NCBI GenBank assembly: GCA_002270565.1
Contig: NQMI01000003.1
Location: 902,876 to 966,875, forward strand
Direction of reading: 5' to 3'
From: Stenocarpella maydis
Taxonomy: Eukaryota > Ascomycota > Sordariomycetes > Diaporthales > Diaporthaceae
Length of the DNA stretch: 64,000 bases
The notes under the pieces were generated by a model that ran no database searches, was not told where the DNA came from, and was given only the letters and a program-made list of their open reading frames with translations. Both the position numbers and the translations under genes were made by a program. Shown in pieces: positions 10,396 to 19,990 of the stretch. Positions within the stretch are counted from its first letter, which is position 1. Each line of letters begins with the position of its first letter.

Positions 10396-11863
10396 TTATA
10401 ACCTTCTTCCTATTGGTCTTCCTGCTGGCCTTAATTTGACTCTCCAGCTGCTGGTTTTTTCGTAAGGTCATTATTAACTCTATCTCTTTCTGGTCATATG
10501 CTTTGAGAATTTTTCTAAGGAGTCATTGTTATATAGGGCTTAAGTGTTTCTAATGCTTATAATCAGCTATAAGCCGGCGCACCTCTTAGGACCTCATTAG
10601 GGTAGCAAAATTAGGCCCTAGTGGCTAAAAAATATACTCAGGTATTCTATATACTCCAATAAAGCTATTCAGACCACTCAAATTAACTAATTACAGCTAA
10701 TTCAGGTAGTTTTCAAGGATATAATTACTTCTTAGGGCCCTTAGCCGGGAGATGGGCTAAAAACCCATTGCTTTCCACCCAGAATGAATATTTGCCTTTA
10801 TAATTGCCTCTTTACGTGCCCTCTAATAGCAATAAAGAAACCATTATCTTATTATTGCGGTTAAGGAATCAAATTGCCTAAGAGTATACAAGTGCTTCCT
10901 AAAGGAGGCTTTAAGTAGTATAAAGACCCCAATATTAAGGAGCTAGAGTATATAGGAGGTATATGCTAGTGAGAAGAGTATATATATTTGATTTAAAAAG
11001 CATTCCTATATAAAATTAATCATTTTATGGCTATAGTGCCTGTTAATAACTAATAATCACCACTTATTAGAATCCTTTAGCTTCATTTAAGGAATAAAGA
11101 CTCTCTTCACTTACTTAATAGCAATTTTTTCCTCTATCCACCCCCTCTTTATTACCATGAATTGCCAGCCGTTAAAATCCTCAAGGATAATAGAAAACTA
11201 CTACTATTAAATGCTCTTTCCTTTGAATATAATTAATGGGTTAAGATGCTTCCCTAGAGCATTAATATACTTAATATAGGAGGTCCACGCTCTTGAATTA
11301 TAGTTTAATTGGCTAATAGGGCTATTATGCGAATAGCCAAGGGTTAGTACGCTCTCAGAATGCCCTTCCATTAGTCCTCCCTCATTAGTATTCCAGCAGT
11401 TGCAAGGGATAATAGACTTGACTATAGGCAATTGGAGGAGGTTAAACCAAGTCTGAATATTTGCCTTTGTTGTTACCCTTAGCTAACGAGCCTTAATTAG
11501 TTGATTCTTTCGACTTTGAAGTTTAGGGTGCCGGGAGAGGAATGCCCTCAGCCACTTCCTCCCCAGGGGAGGGCGATTCTCATTAGGGAAGGCAAGGCGG
11601 GCTGCAAGGGCTCTGGTTTTATATCACATTAGCCCCAGCCCTAAGCTGCTTTAATGGATAATATATAGTGCTAATTGAGCCTCCTGATAGTCATTAAGAA
11701 ACCTCTAAGGGTCTATAGCTTGATGATAGCTGGGGACGCCTATATGGTGATAATGAAGAGTGCGGTCTGGGATATGCCATAGCCGAGAAGCCAGCCGAAT
11801 TAGCATCCCGTCTGCTATTGCATTAAGGGCGTTATGAATATCAGCTTCTTAGTATTGCTTCAT
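10396..11863 (-). pseudogene. Fot1/pogo-type (Tc1/mariner superfamily) transposase relic
   Basis: A minus-strand frame starting near 11863 can be followed for about 480 codons with many stops and a few frame shifts. Preserved blocks are: an N-terminal segment ending IPDRTLHYHHIGVPSYHQ (helix-turn-helix region); PPLGRKWLRAFLSRHPKL (CENP-B-type DNA binding); NEGGLMEGHSESVLTLG followed by SRAWTSYIKYINALGKHLNP (start of the DDE core); DFNGWQF; and AIIKANIHSGWKAMGF near the C terminus. These match the order seen in fungal Fot1/pogo cut-and-paste transposases. The last codons are cut by LTR-B at 10395. Stop codons sit at TAG/TAA in place of CAG/CGA/TGG-type codons, as RIP would produce. It is not functional. 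Confidence 0.85.
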
Positions 11864-11981
11864 AATGGTCTAATTAACGTGCAGAAGAAGTTTGGTGACC
11901 AGAAACAAATTCCTCGTTGAGATATTTAAGTTTTTCTATGGGGGGTCCCTTGACGCGTTGCGGGTGTGGAGCCGCGGCAGA

Positions 11982-12013
11982 ACAGGGGGTGCGGCGAATG
12001 TGGGCCCCCCCGT
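11982..12013. repeat. Candidate terminal inverted repeat of the Fot1-like element
   Basis: Read on the minus strand from 12013 inward, this GC-rich end starts ACGGGGGGGCCCACATTCGC and is bordered by TA (12014-12015), the usual target of pogo-type elements. It lies just upstream of the transposase start. A close match occurs at 13391-13422, also bordered by TA. The other end of this element was not found, since LTR-B interrupts it. Confidence 0.55.
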
Positions 12014-12118
12014 TAGCATATACTCCTTATCTTAGCGAAATTTATTATTACTACTAGCTACATTTAGAATCAATTAATAACATTCTACTACCTACACTAA
12101 ATTTTCTATACTCTATTA

Positions 12119-12624
12119 TGTTAAACGGAACCGCTCAGCAGGGCGTTGGTACTCCGTGCAAGGAGTTACCCTAGACTTCGTTGTAAGGAGTTACCCTAGA
12201 CTTTCTAGCAAGGAGTTACCCTAGACTTGCGAGTCAGGCGATTTTCGCTAAGTACGCCCAGTGCGTGCGTGACGCAAGATGAGTTTGGTGGCCGTGAGTC
12301 GATTATTTTGGCCTGCATTTGCACCTTAATTCAGACCTCTGCATTACCCTTATTTCTTACCCAAAAAGTATATGACTTAGTGCATTGGATAGCCTGATTT
12401 CTGAAGTTTGTATGTACTTAATTTGGGCATTGCTAGGGCTGTGGTTGGCTAGTTGCTTGGAACCAAAGATGGTGTGTTGGAAGGGCGAATTTTCCGGCAT
12501 TTGCAAATTTGCACCAGAGCCGACCGCAGCGTGCCCAGGGGTGAGACGACGTCGGAGGGTATATAAGGAGGGCTTACAGAAGCCCAACTTAATTCAATAC
12601 AAAGTTGTCCAGACCATTGTCAAT
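12119..12624 (+). mobile_element. LTR-A copy 2, cut at an N
   Basis: This copy begins TGTTAAACGG and carries the triple 19-bp motif and TATA box, but it stops after about 506 bp at the single N at 12625. The missing last 90 bp and the unrelated sequence after the N show that a contig ended inside the repeat. Confidence 0.85.
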
Positions 12625-12625
12625 N

Positions 12626-12856
12626 GGCAACAAAACAAAGATGGAGGAAGGGTAAGGTAACCAAGATGCAAAAAGCTGTCAACGCCGTTCCTCTTCTTCG
12701 TTCTTATTGTTCAGACAAGGCTTCCTGGTCATGAAGAGCTAGAAAATTTTCTTACGCAAGCGAAACGTGTGGTTGGCTTATCGACTGAAGTGTCGAACTG
12801 AAGGGGCCGTAAGGGAGGTAATGTGGAGACGGTCCGGATCAGATGTAGCAGCAGCT
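12626..12856. repeat. Second copy of the island-1 flank
   Basis: These 231 bp are identical to 9702-9932. The identity continues into the following LTR-B up to 12953 and then stops. The sequence here is not RIP-mutated. It most likely represents the same genomic place as 9702-9932, carried on a second contig. Confidence 0.85.
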
Positions 12857-13318
12857 TGTTATGAGCCAACACGCATTGGCGGCTGACTACCGCAGAAGAC
12901 AACCCCGCAGGACGGGAAACGGCTCCCGAAAAGGTCGTCCCGCCTGATCCAATCAGTGACGCCACCTTATCAGGGTTAGGGTCTGGCTCGCAACGCTCGA
13001 TTGCGAGCCATGCGAGCCCGCTCGAAGGATGAAGTATCGAGCCTGGTGCAATGGCTCGATGGCTTGGTATGCGAGTCTGCGAGCCACTGAAGAGTCGGAA
13101 CATATATACGGACATGGTCATCACCACAGTAGATAGTTTTCATGGAACAGACTCTTCAGTCGTCAATCTAAGTATTCAATCCCAGTATTGGATAGCCTCA
13201 CAGCTAGTGATCATTATCAGTCAACGATATTGCTCAACAACCGCCTAACAACGTATTCCGAACATAAACCCTTGATCTTTTCAGGTTTAATGTACTCGGA
13301 AACCCTCTGATCATTACA
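12857..13318 (+). mobile_element. Solo LTR-B with 5-bp target duplication
   Basis: This complete 462-bp LTR begins TGTTATGAGCCAACACGC and ends CTGATCATTACA. The five bases before it (12852-12856) and after it (13319-13323) are both CAGCT, a perfect target-site duplication, so this is a single LTR left by recombination between the two LTRs of an inserted element. It is essentially free of RIP mutations. It contains GGGTTAGGG once, which is part of the LTR and not a telomere. Confidence 0.92.
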
Positions 13319-13598
13319 CAGCTCCAGCGATCTGTCAGCTAAACCCACCCCCTACCACCGAGAACGGAGGCACTAATATTTCCTCCTTTAACGTGGGTGG
13401 CCACTTTCGGCGCACCCCGTGATTCAGCGCGGCGTTCTCATATAATCTCATATATTTCAACTCCTGGTTATTAATTCTGAAACATATTACGAATGAAAGA
13501 GTTTTAAATTTATATAAATAAACTAATATTATTTATATTTAAAATATGTTAAAAATTATAAAAGGGGATATAGGGATAAGGCAGCTTTTCTTAATATA
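13319..13598. other. Right flank of the solo LTR, then AT-rich DNA
   Basis: The first 70 bp are ordinary sequence following the target duplication. From 13391 a Fot1-like terminus is seen, and from about 13440 the sequence is AT-rich with no recognisable coding. It ends where an LTR-B copy in minus orientation begins. Confidence 0.5.
13391..13422. repeat. Second Fot1-like terminus
   Basis: Starting ACGTGGGTGGCCACTTTCGG and preceded by TA, this end aligns over about 33 bases with the terminus at 12013-11982, with about eight differences. It suggests another, mostly lost, Fot1-like or miniature element. A matching right end was not found. Confidence 0.5.
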
Positions 13599-14043
13599 TG
13601 TAATGATCACAGGGCTTCCGAGTACATTAACCCTGAAAGATTAAGGATTTATGTTCGGAATACGTTGTTAGGCGGTTATTGAGCAATATTGTTAACTAAT
13701 AATGATCACTAGCTATAAGGCTATCTAATACTGTGGTTGAATACTTAGATTAACGACTGAAGAGTCTATACTATAAGAGCTATCTACTATAGTAATGACT
13801 ATATCTGTATATATGTTCCGACTCTTTAGTGGCTTGATAGGATTGATGGTGATGCTATCGACTGGGTGTTGCTTAATGGATTTAATACAGATTCCATTGA
13901 TTCTGGTGGGCTCCTAACCCTAACCCTGATAAGGTGGTGTTACTGATTGGATTAGGTAGGACAACCTTTTTAGGAGCCGGCTCCCAACCTGCGGGGTTAT
14001 CTTCTGCAGTAGTTAGCTGCCAATCGCCTGGTGGTTTATAATA
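13599..14043 (-). mobile_element. LTR-B copy 3, minus orientation
   Basis: Reverse complement of LTR-B with moderate RIP damage: the 3' end reads TGTAATGATCAC on the plus strand and the 5' end is TGGTTTATAATA, a mutated form of the LTR start. The five bases on either side differ, so it is not a solo LTR. Because the neighbouring integrase relic lies on the minus strand, this copy can be read as the 3' LTR of that chromovirus. Confidence 0.75.
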
Positions 14044-14241
14044 CTATCTCCCTCCTTGCTTCTTTTATCCTTAAAAGTGTTTCCATAAGTAATTCTGGTT
14101 TTATCTATAGTTTTATTTATGCCTTCCTAATTTATTATATTCAGTAGGGTTACTAAGTCTTATCCCAAAAAGTCTTTCTCTATTGCTAAGCATAAGGCTG
14201 CTCTTCTTTTCGCTATTGCCTTAAAGGGTAGCATTATCCCT

Positions 14242-14760
14242 ATGCCTTATTCCTACTATAAAGAATATAACGTAGCTAAGGAGTATAAGGTTGTGGATTT
14301 AGAGTTTACCTGCTATTAGACTTATATTTATCTTAATTTATCTGATTATAATATCTAAGGTCTTCCTCCTAATTAGTTAAATAAGGTTACCCTAATATAC
14401 CATTAGCTAGAGGAGGAGCTGGAGGCTATAGAGGAGGAGGCCTAGCGGCTGAACGTAAGGATCCTATGCCTTTGTAAATAGAAGCGGATATAGTATAAGA
14501 AGATAATGCATGCGGTTTATTAGGGTATTAATAATGTGGAGGAGTTGGAGTGTGTGAAGAAGGAGGAGGCTGAAGTACAGTGGGCGCGGATTGCTATATA
14601 ATCCGCTAAGGCTGCATGAAGGAGTTCTATAGAGGAGGCTAGTGGAATGGTGGTGCAAGAGGCTTGGCTGCATTCTAAAGGTAAGGTTAGTATTTTTGAT
14701 TAGAGTTCCTTAATGGGCAATGGTATTAGTTGGTCTGAATTTATGGGTATTAGTAATAAA
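14242..14760 (+). pseudogene. Accessory ORF antisense to a chromovirus: Cys motif plus coiled coil
   Basis: A plus-strand frame starting at the ATG at 14242 (MPYSYYKEYNVAKEY...) runs to about 14750 with about eleven in-frame stops. If TAT and TAG codons are read as RIP products of TGT and CAG/CGG, the start becomes a PCSYC-type Cys motif followed by a second Cys pair. The middle (LEEELEAIEEEA, then basic residues, then VEELECVKKEEAE) is strongly coiled-coil-like. Similar proteins are, to my knowledge, found as hypothetical ORFs near fungal LTR elements. It lies between the chromodomain end of a minus-strand Ty3/gypsy relic and its 3' LTR, on the opposite strand. No function is assigned. Confidence 0.55.
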
Positions 14761-15149
14761 TGGGGTGTGCTTATAGGTAGCTTATTTAGTGCCTAATTCT
14801 TATTACTGGGAATAAGATATATATTAATGCTATCTAACTGGTTCTGGTTTCTGGCTGCTTTTTGGTCTACTGGTTATGCTATATCGTTCTAATCTTGTTT
14901 TCTTATGATTAGTACTTGTTAGAGCGTGAGGTGCAGATACTAGTATCTATTTAGGTAGTTTTTAGGTGTAATCAGTATTTGGGGTATTGGTTGGATAGGG
15001 TGACTGGTATTAGTGTGTTTTTCTAAGGAGTTAACTAGTTACTGGCCTTAGTTATTCTTATTATAACTAGTCTCTTGTTAGTTGTTTCTCTTGTTTTAGC
15101 TGTAAAGACTAGGGTTTATTATGTTTTATTATATATGGGGCTCTTAGGC
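14761..15149. other. AT-rich interior of the chromovirus relic
   Basis: This stretch lies between the chromodomain relic and the accessory ORF. No domain is recognised on either strand. Confidence 0.4.
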
Positions 15150-15956
15150 CGCGTTCCTGGCTCCTGGGGATGTTTTATGGTGGTTTATGCATAGTACCTC
15201 TTAAGTTTATTATAATAGTAGGTTAAAATTTAGGCTAGTTCCTATATATTCTTACTAGAATTATAGCCTTTGGATTTAATAAGGTACTCTATTATTCCTT
15301 AGTGCTATCTTGAGTCTATAATGTTTTCTACTTTATATTCTTTATTATATTTATTAAGGGTTTTAATCTATATTTTAAGTTCTATGTTTTTGGGTGCTAG
15401 TAATAAGAGTAAGATATAAAAAATTAGGTATTATTTTATTTCTTTAGGTAATGAAAGTTTATATTGAATATTTAAAAGTTTTTTTAAAATTTTAAAGGGG
15501 CTGATTTTCTTATAGTTAAGTTTGTTGCTAGGTTTTTTAGTTTTTATATCTTAGTAAAGAAGATAAACCTTATCTCCCTCCTTAAGAATTGGTCTCTTAA
15601 TTCTTTTCTGATTTGCATATTTTATTATTAATTCCTATATAAAAGAAAGTTCTACTTAGATATCCTTTTAGATTTATCTAATTTATATTGCTTTTTATTC
15701 CATCGATTCTGCTAGGGTATTATCCAGCAGTAATTTATAATATCCCTAAGGTTTATATCTATAAAGTGTAAAGAAACGTAACTATTTAGTTATGCTGGTA
15801 GTTGCGCTATTATAAGCAAATTGTTCTAGTGGTAGCAGTTTAACCTAATTATCCTATAATTAGTTAATATAGTATTAAAGGTATTATTCTATAATTTAGT
15901 TGATTCATTCCATTTATCCATTTATTTATAGGTATACTATTATTAAGAGCATATGT
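15150..15956 (-). pseudogene. Ty3/gypsy chromovirus integrase C-terminus and chromodomain, RIP-degraded
   Basis: On the minus strand the following can be read in order: the end of the integrase core (LPLEQFAYNSATTSITK), the integrase C-terminal GPY/F-like region (RIKRPILKEGDKVYLL, then NKLNYKKISPFKIL and YKLSLPKE), and a chromodomain (EYKVENIIDSR ... GIIEYLIKSKGYNSSKN). Stops replace Trp, Gln and Arg codons, as expected from RIP. This order defines chromovirus-type Ty3/gypsy elements, whose chromodomain directs insertion to heterochromatin. The upstream reverse transcriptase part is missing: LTR-A begins directly at 15957. Confidence 0.85.
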
Positions 15957-16552
15957 TGTTAAACGGAACCGCTCAGCAGGGCGTTGGTACTCCGTGCAAG
16001 GAGTTACCCTAGACTTCGTTGTAAGGAGTTACCCTAGACTTTCTAGCAAGGAGTTACCCTAGACTTGCGAGTCAGGCGATTTTCGCTAAGTACGCCCAGT
16101 GCGTGCGTGACGCAAGATGAGTTTGGTGGCCGTGAGTCGATTATTTTGGCCTGCATTTGCACCTTAATTCAGACCTCTGCATTACCCTTATTTCTTACCC
16201 AAAAAGTATATGACTTAGTGCATTGGATAGCCTGATTTCTGAAGTTTGTATGTACTTAATTTGGGCATTGCTAGGGCTATGGTTGGCTGGCTGCTTGGAA
16301 CCAAAGATGGTGTGTTGGAAGGGCGAATTTTCCGGCATTTGCAAATTTGCACCAGAGCCGACCGCAGCGTGCCCAGGGGTGAGACGACGTCGGAGGGTAT
16401 ATAAGGAGGGCTTACAGAAGCCCAACTTAATTCAATACAAAGTTGTCCAGACCATTGTCAATCGTCCCAATTCGCCTCAGAGCACCATACTGCGACCCTG
16501 CCGAAACACACACACGCTGAACTGAATGCTATTCTATAGCACAAATTCATCA
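15957..16552 (+). mobile_element. LTR-A copy 3
   Basis: A full 596-bp copy, from TGTTAAACGG to AATTCATCA, little mutated. It is followed by the 61 bp GAGTACTTATTGGC...CTTATAAG that also follow copies 4, 5 and 6, and then by the N at 16614. Its left flank is chromovirus integrase. Confidence 0.88.
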
Positions 16553-16675
16553 GAGTACTTATTGGCAAGTTCCTATTATGGTTTGGACCTAGGTAGTCCT
16601 TATGCCTTATAAGNCTTATAAGGCATAAGGACTACCTAGGTCCAAACCATAATAGGAACTTGCCAATAAGTACTC
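16553..16675. repeat. Palindromic junction around the N at 16614
   Basis: The 61 bp before the N and the 61 bp after it are exact reverse complements, and each arm continues into an LTR-A copy (3 to the left, 4 to the right). The whole arrangement is a roughly 1.3-kb inverted repeat centred on the single N. Confidence 0.9.
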
Positions 16676-17271
16676 TGATGAATTTGTGCTATAGAATAGC
16701 ATTCAGTTCAGCGTGTGTGTGTTTCGGCAGGGTCGCAGTATGGTGCTCTGAGGCGAATTGGGACGATTGACAATGGTCTGGACAACTTTGTATTGAATTA
16801 AGTTGGGCTTCTGTAAGCCCTCCTTATATACCCTCCGACGTCGTCTCACCCCTGGGCACGCTGCGGTCGGCTCTGGTGCAAATTTGCAAATGCCGGAAAA
16901 TTCGCCCTTCCAACACACCATCTTTGGTTCCAAGCAGCCAGCCAACCATAGCCCTAGCAATGCCCAAATTAAGTACATACAAACTTCAGAAATCAGGCTA
17001 TCCAATGCACTAAGTCATATACTTTTTGGGTAAGAAATAAGGGTAATGCAGAGGTCTGAATTAAGGTGCAAATGCAGGCCAAAATAATCGACTCACGGCC
17101 ACCAAACTCATCTTGCGTCACGCACGCACTGGGCGTACTTAGCGAAAATCGCCTGACTCGCAAGTCTAGGGTAACTCCTTGCTAGGAAGTCTAGGGTAAC
17201 TCCTTACAACAAAGTCTAGGGTAACTCCTTGCACGGAGTACCAACGCCCTGCTGAGCGGTTCCGTTTAACA
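16676..17271 (-). mobile_element. LTR-A copy 4, minus orientation
   Basis: A full copy in reverse. It differs from copy 3 by at least two bases in the 19-bp repeat region (for example, ACAACAAAG here against ACAACGAAG), so it is not simply the same read of copy 3. It is followed by the integrase relic at 17272. Confidence 0.88.
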
Positions 17272-18723
17272 AAGGGGTTGCCTAGGGTGGTAATAATGCT
17301 ATTCTAGCGGAGCTTTAGAGTAAGTTTATAGTTCTTGATTTTATATTGGGTAAGAAATATATGGGCGATAATCTTATCTTTTACCTTATTATTATTATTA
17401 TTGGCAGCAGGGTTGTTATTATCATCATCTCTAGTAACAACCGCCTTCTGCTTGCTCTTAGTTCCCTATAGCCATTCTTATTATTAAGGGACTACCGGGT
17501 TAGGGATAGCTAATATAAGGTCTAGCTTAAAGCATACTAGCTCCTTAGGGATATTATCAGGGTTCAGCAGATTAATAGATCCTTCTTTATCCCAATAGTA
17601 TAGCTATATAAGGGTTAATTAGAAAATAACTGGTCCATTTAGTAGGTTAATTATTATATTATAGTTATTAATAGAGAGTAGTTTATATAGGCCTTACTAC
17701 CCAGTCTTTTCTTGCTATACGCATACTTTACTCTAGAGTGGAAGGCTTGAGATTCCTAATATATCTAGGCCGTTCTTTATATATAATGCTTTATTAATTT
17801 TATATACTGTATTAATTTTCCTAATCTCCTTTATTACCTTCTATACTGCCTCAGCTCTCCTTAGAGTAGATGGTATAGGGGCAGAGTCTTCCGTTATATA
17901 TAGGTATGCTCCAAACACTAGGAGAGTTAGCATAAGGCCATCCGGGCTAACTATATTATTAACTACTACAAAGCTTATTTATAGTATAGCTTCTTTAGTA
18001 AATATAGTTAATAACTTGGTGTATAAGATATTAAAAGCCCTATATAAAGAAGTGTAATATTGCTCTACTTTACTGATTAACTAATGTGCTTCTATAGGTA
18101 TCTATTTATATGTAATCCCTATAATATATGCTATGCTCTTAAACTCACTGGAAGTAAAGTTAGTCCCTATATTAGATATAAGGCGGTCTAGAGGACCTAT
18201 ATATGTATTAATCTAGTAATTTTATAGGGCTTTCTATATATCTTTAGTAGAAAGAGAAGGTAAGAATTATCCGGCTTAGAAGGAAGTAGCTAAGTTAATA
18301 ATGTGTAGTATAGGAAGGCCTATTAAGTATATTACATTTATAATAACCATATAGTTAAAGTCAATATTATCACCGAGGTTAAACTTGAATCTTTAGGGTA
18401 TAAGAGAGTGCATTTAGTAGTAGTAATAGAACTTAGTAATAGCCTCTAATGCTAAGGAATTAATATTATAGCTTGCACCTATTAACAACTGGGAAAGATG
18501 ATTAATAGATAGGTGCCCAAATCATTTATATAGCTGCTATAGTTTAACTTCCATAAGGAAGAGAATAGGGGTGTCATTATTCTTATTAATATTTGTGAGA
18601 AACCATGGGTATCCCTACTTCCAAGTAATAGGAAATGTCTTCTCATACTGCTAATTTGGCTTATATTATATAACTTTATTAGTTATATTTTACATAAAGA
18701 GTGAGTACATATTCATATCTTAT
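17272..18723 (-). pseudogene. LTR-retrotransposon integrase relic, Copia-like polyprotein
   Basis: The minus-strand frame shows, in order: FGHLSINHLSQLL with following His/Cys-region residues (HHCC zinc finger), FKFNLGDNIDFNYMVIINVI and LHIINLATSF (first catalytic Asp region), TYIGPLDRLISNIGTNFTSS (second catalytic Asp region), IPIEAH and KVEQYYTSLYRAF (Glu region), and then LMLTLLVFGAY and a C-terminal GPYKLLS-like block. It is broken by many stops of the RIP type. I read it as the integrase of a Copia-like fungal polyprotein rather than the chromovirus next to it, because its core motifs and C-terminal part differ from those at 15150-15956 and there is no chromodomain. The family assignment is from memory of such proteins. 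It ends at LTR-A on both sides. Confidence 0.7.
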
Positions 18724-19319
18724 TGTTAAACGGAACCGCTCAGCAGGGCGTTGGTACTCCGTGTAAGGAGTTACCCTAGACTTCGTTGTAAGGAGTTACC
18801 CTAGACTTTCTAGCAAGGAGTTACCCTAGACTTGCGAGTCAGGCGATTTTCGCTAAGTACGCCCAGTGCGTGCGTGACGCAAGATGAGTTTGGTGGCCGT
18901 GAGTCGATTATTTTGGCCTGCATTTGCACCTTAATTCAGACCTCTGCATTACCCTTATTTCTTACCCAAAAAGTATATAACTTAGTGCATTAGATAGCTT
19001 GATTTCTAAAGTTTATATATACTTAATTTGGGCATTGCTAGGGCTATGGTTGGCTGGTTGCTTGGAACCAAAGATGGTGTGTTGGAAGGGCGAATTTTCC
19101 GGCATTTGCAAATTTGCACCAGAGCCTACCGCAGCGTGCCCAGGGGTGAGACGACGTCGGAGGGTATATAAGGAGGGCTTACAGAAGCCCAACTTAATTC
19201 AATACAAAGTTGTCCAGACCATTGTCAATCGTCCCAATTCGCCTCAGAGCACCATACTGCGACCCTGCCGAAACACACACACGCTGAACTGAATGCTATT
19301 CTATAGCACAAATTCATCA
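18724..19319 (+). mobile_element. LTR-A copy 5
   Basis: A full 596-bp copy with a few RIP-like changes (for example in the stretch around 19000-19020). CTTAT stands directly before it and again five bases after CATCA, which may be a target duplication if the LTR ends in GAGTA. The right flank is lost after 57 bp at the N at 19377. Confidence 0.85.
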
Positions 19320-19394
19320 GAGTACTTATTGGCAAGTTCCTATTATGGTTTGGACCTAGGTAGTCCTTATGCCTTANACATATTCATATCTTAT

Positions 19395-19990
19395 TGTTAA
19401 ACGGAACCGCTCAGCAGGGCGTTGGTACTCCGTGCAAGGAGTTACCCTAGACTTCGTTGTAAGGAGTTACCCTAGACTTTCTAGCAAGGAGTTACCCTAG
19501 ACTTGCGAGTCAGGCGATTTTCGCTAAGTACGCCCAGTGCGTGCGTGACGCAAGATGAGTTTGGTGGCCGTGAGTCGATTATTTTGGCCTGCATTTGCAC
19601 CTTAATTCAGACCTCTGCATTACCCTTATTTCTTACCCAAAAGGTATATAACTTAGTGCATTAGATAGCCTGATTTCTGAAGTTTGTATGTACTTAATTT
19701 GGGCATTGCTAGGGCTATGGTTGGCTGGTTGCTTGGAACCAAAGATGGTGTGTTGGAAGGGCGAATTTTCCGGCATTTGCAAATTTGCACCAGAGCCTAC
19801 CGCAGCGTGCCCAGGGGTGAGACGACGTCGGAGGGTATATAAGGAGGGCTTACAGAAGCCCAACTTAATTCAATACAAAGTTGTCCAGACCATTGTCAAT
19901 CGTCCCAATTCGCCTCAGAGCACCATACTGCGACCCTGCCGAAACACACACACGCTGAACTGAATGCTATTCTATAGCACAAATTCATCA
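19395..19990 (+). mobile_element. LTR-A copy 6
   Basis: A full copy whose left flank (17 bp, ACATATTCATATCTTAT) is the same as that of copy 5, but with fewer mutations. It is followed by the shared 61-bp sequence and then by the gag relic. Copies 5 and 6 may be one locus seen on two overlapping contigs that were not merged. Confidence 0.85.

Noticed and set aside
12960..13000. TTAGGG-like repeats suggesting a telomere
   Set aside because: Only two partial units, present in every LTR-B copy at the same place; part of the LTR.
14100..14700. Zinc-cluster transcription factor gene in the transposon block
   Set aside because: The Cys motif does not have the six-Cys spacing, and the ORF lies inside a retroelement with many stops; listed as an accessory ORF instead.
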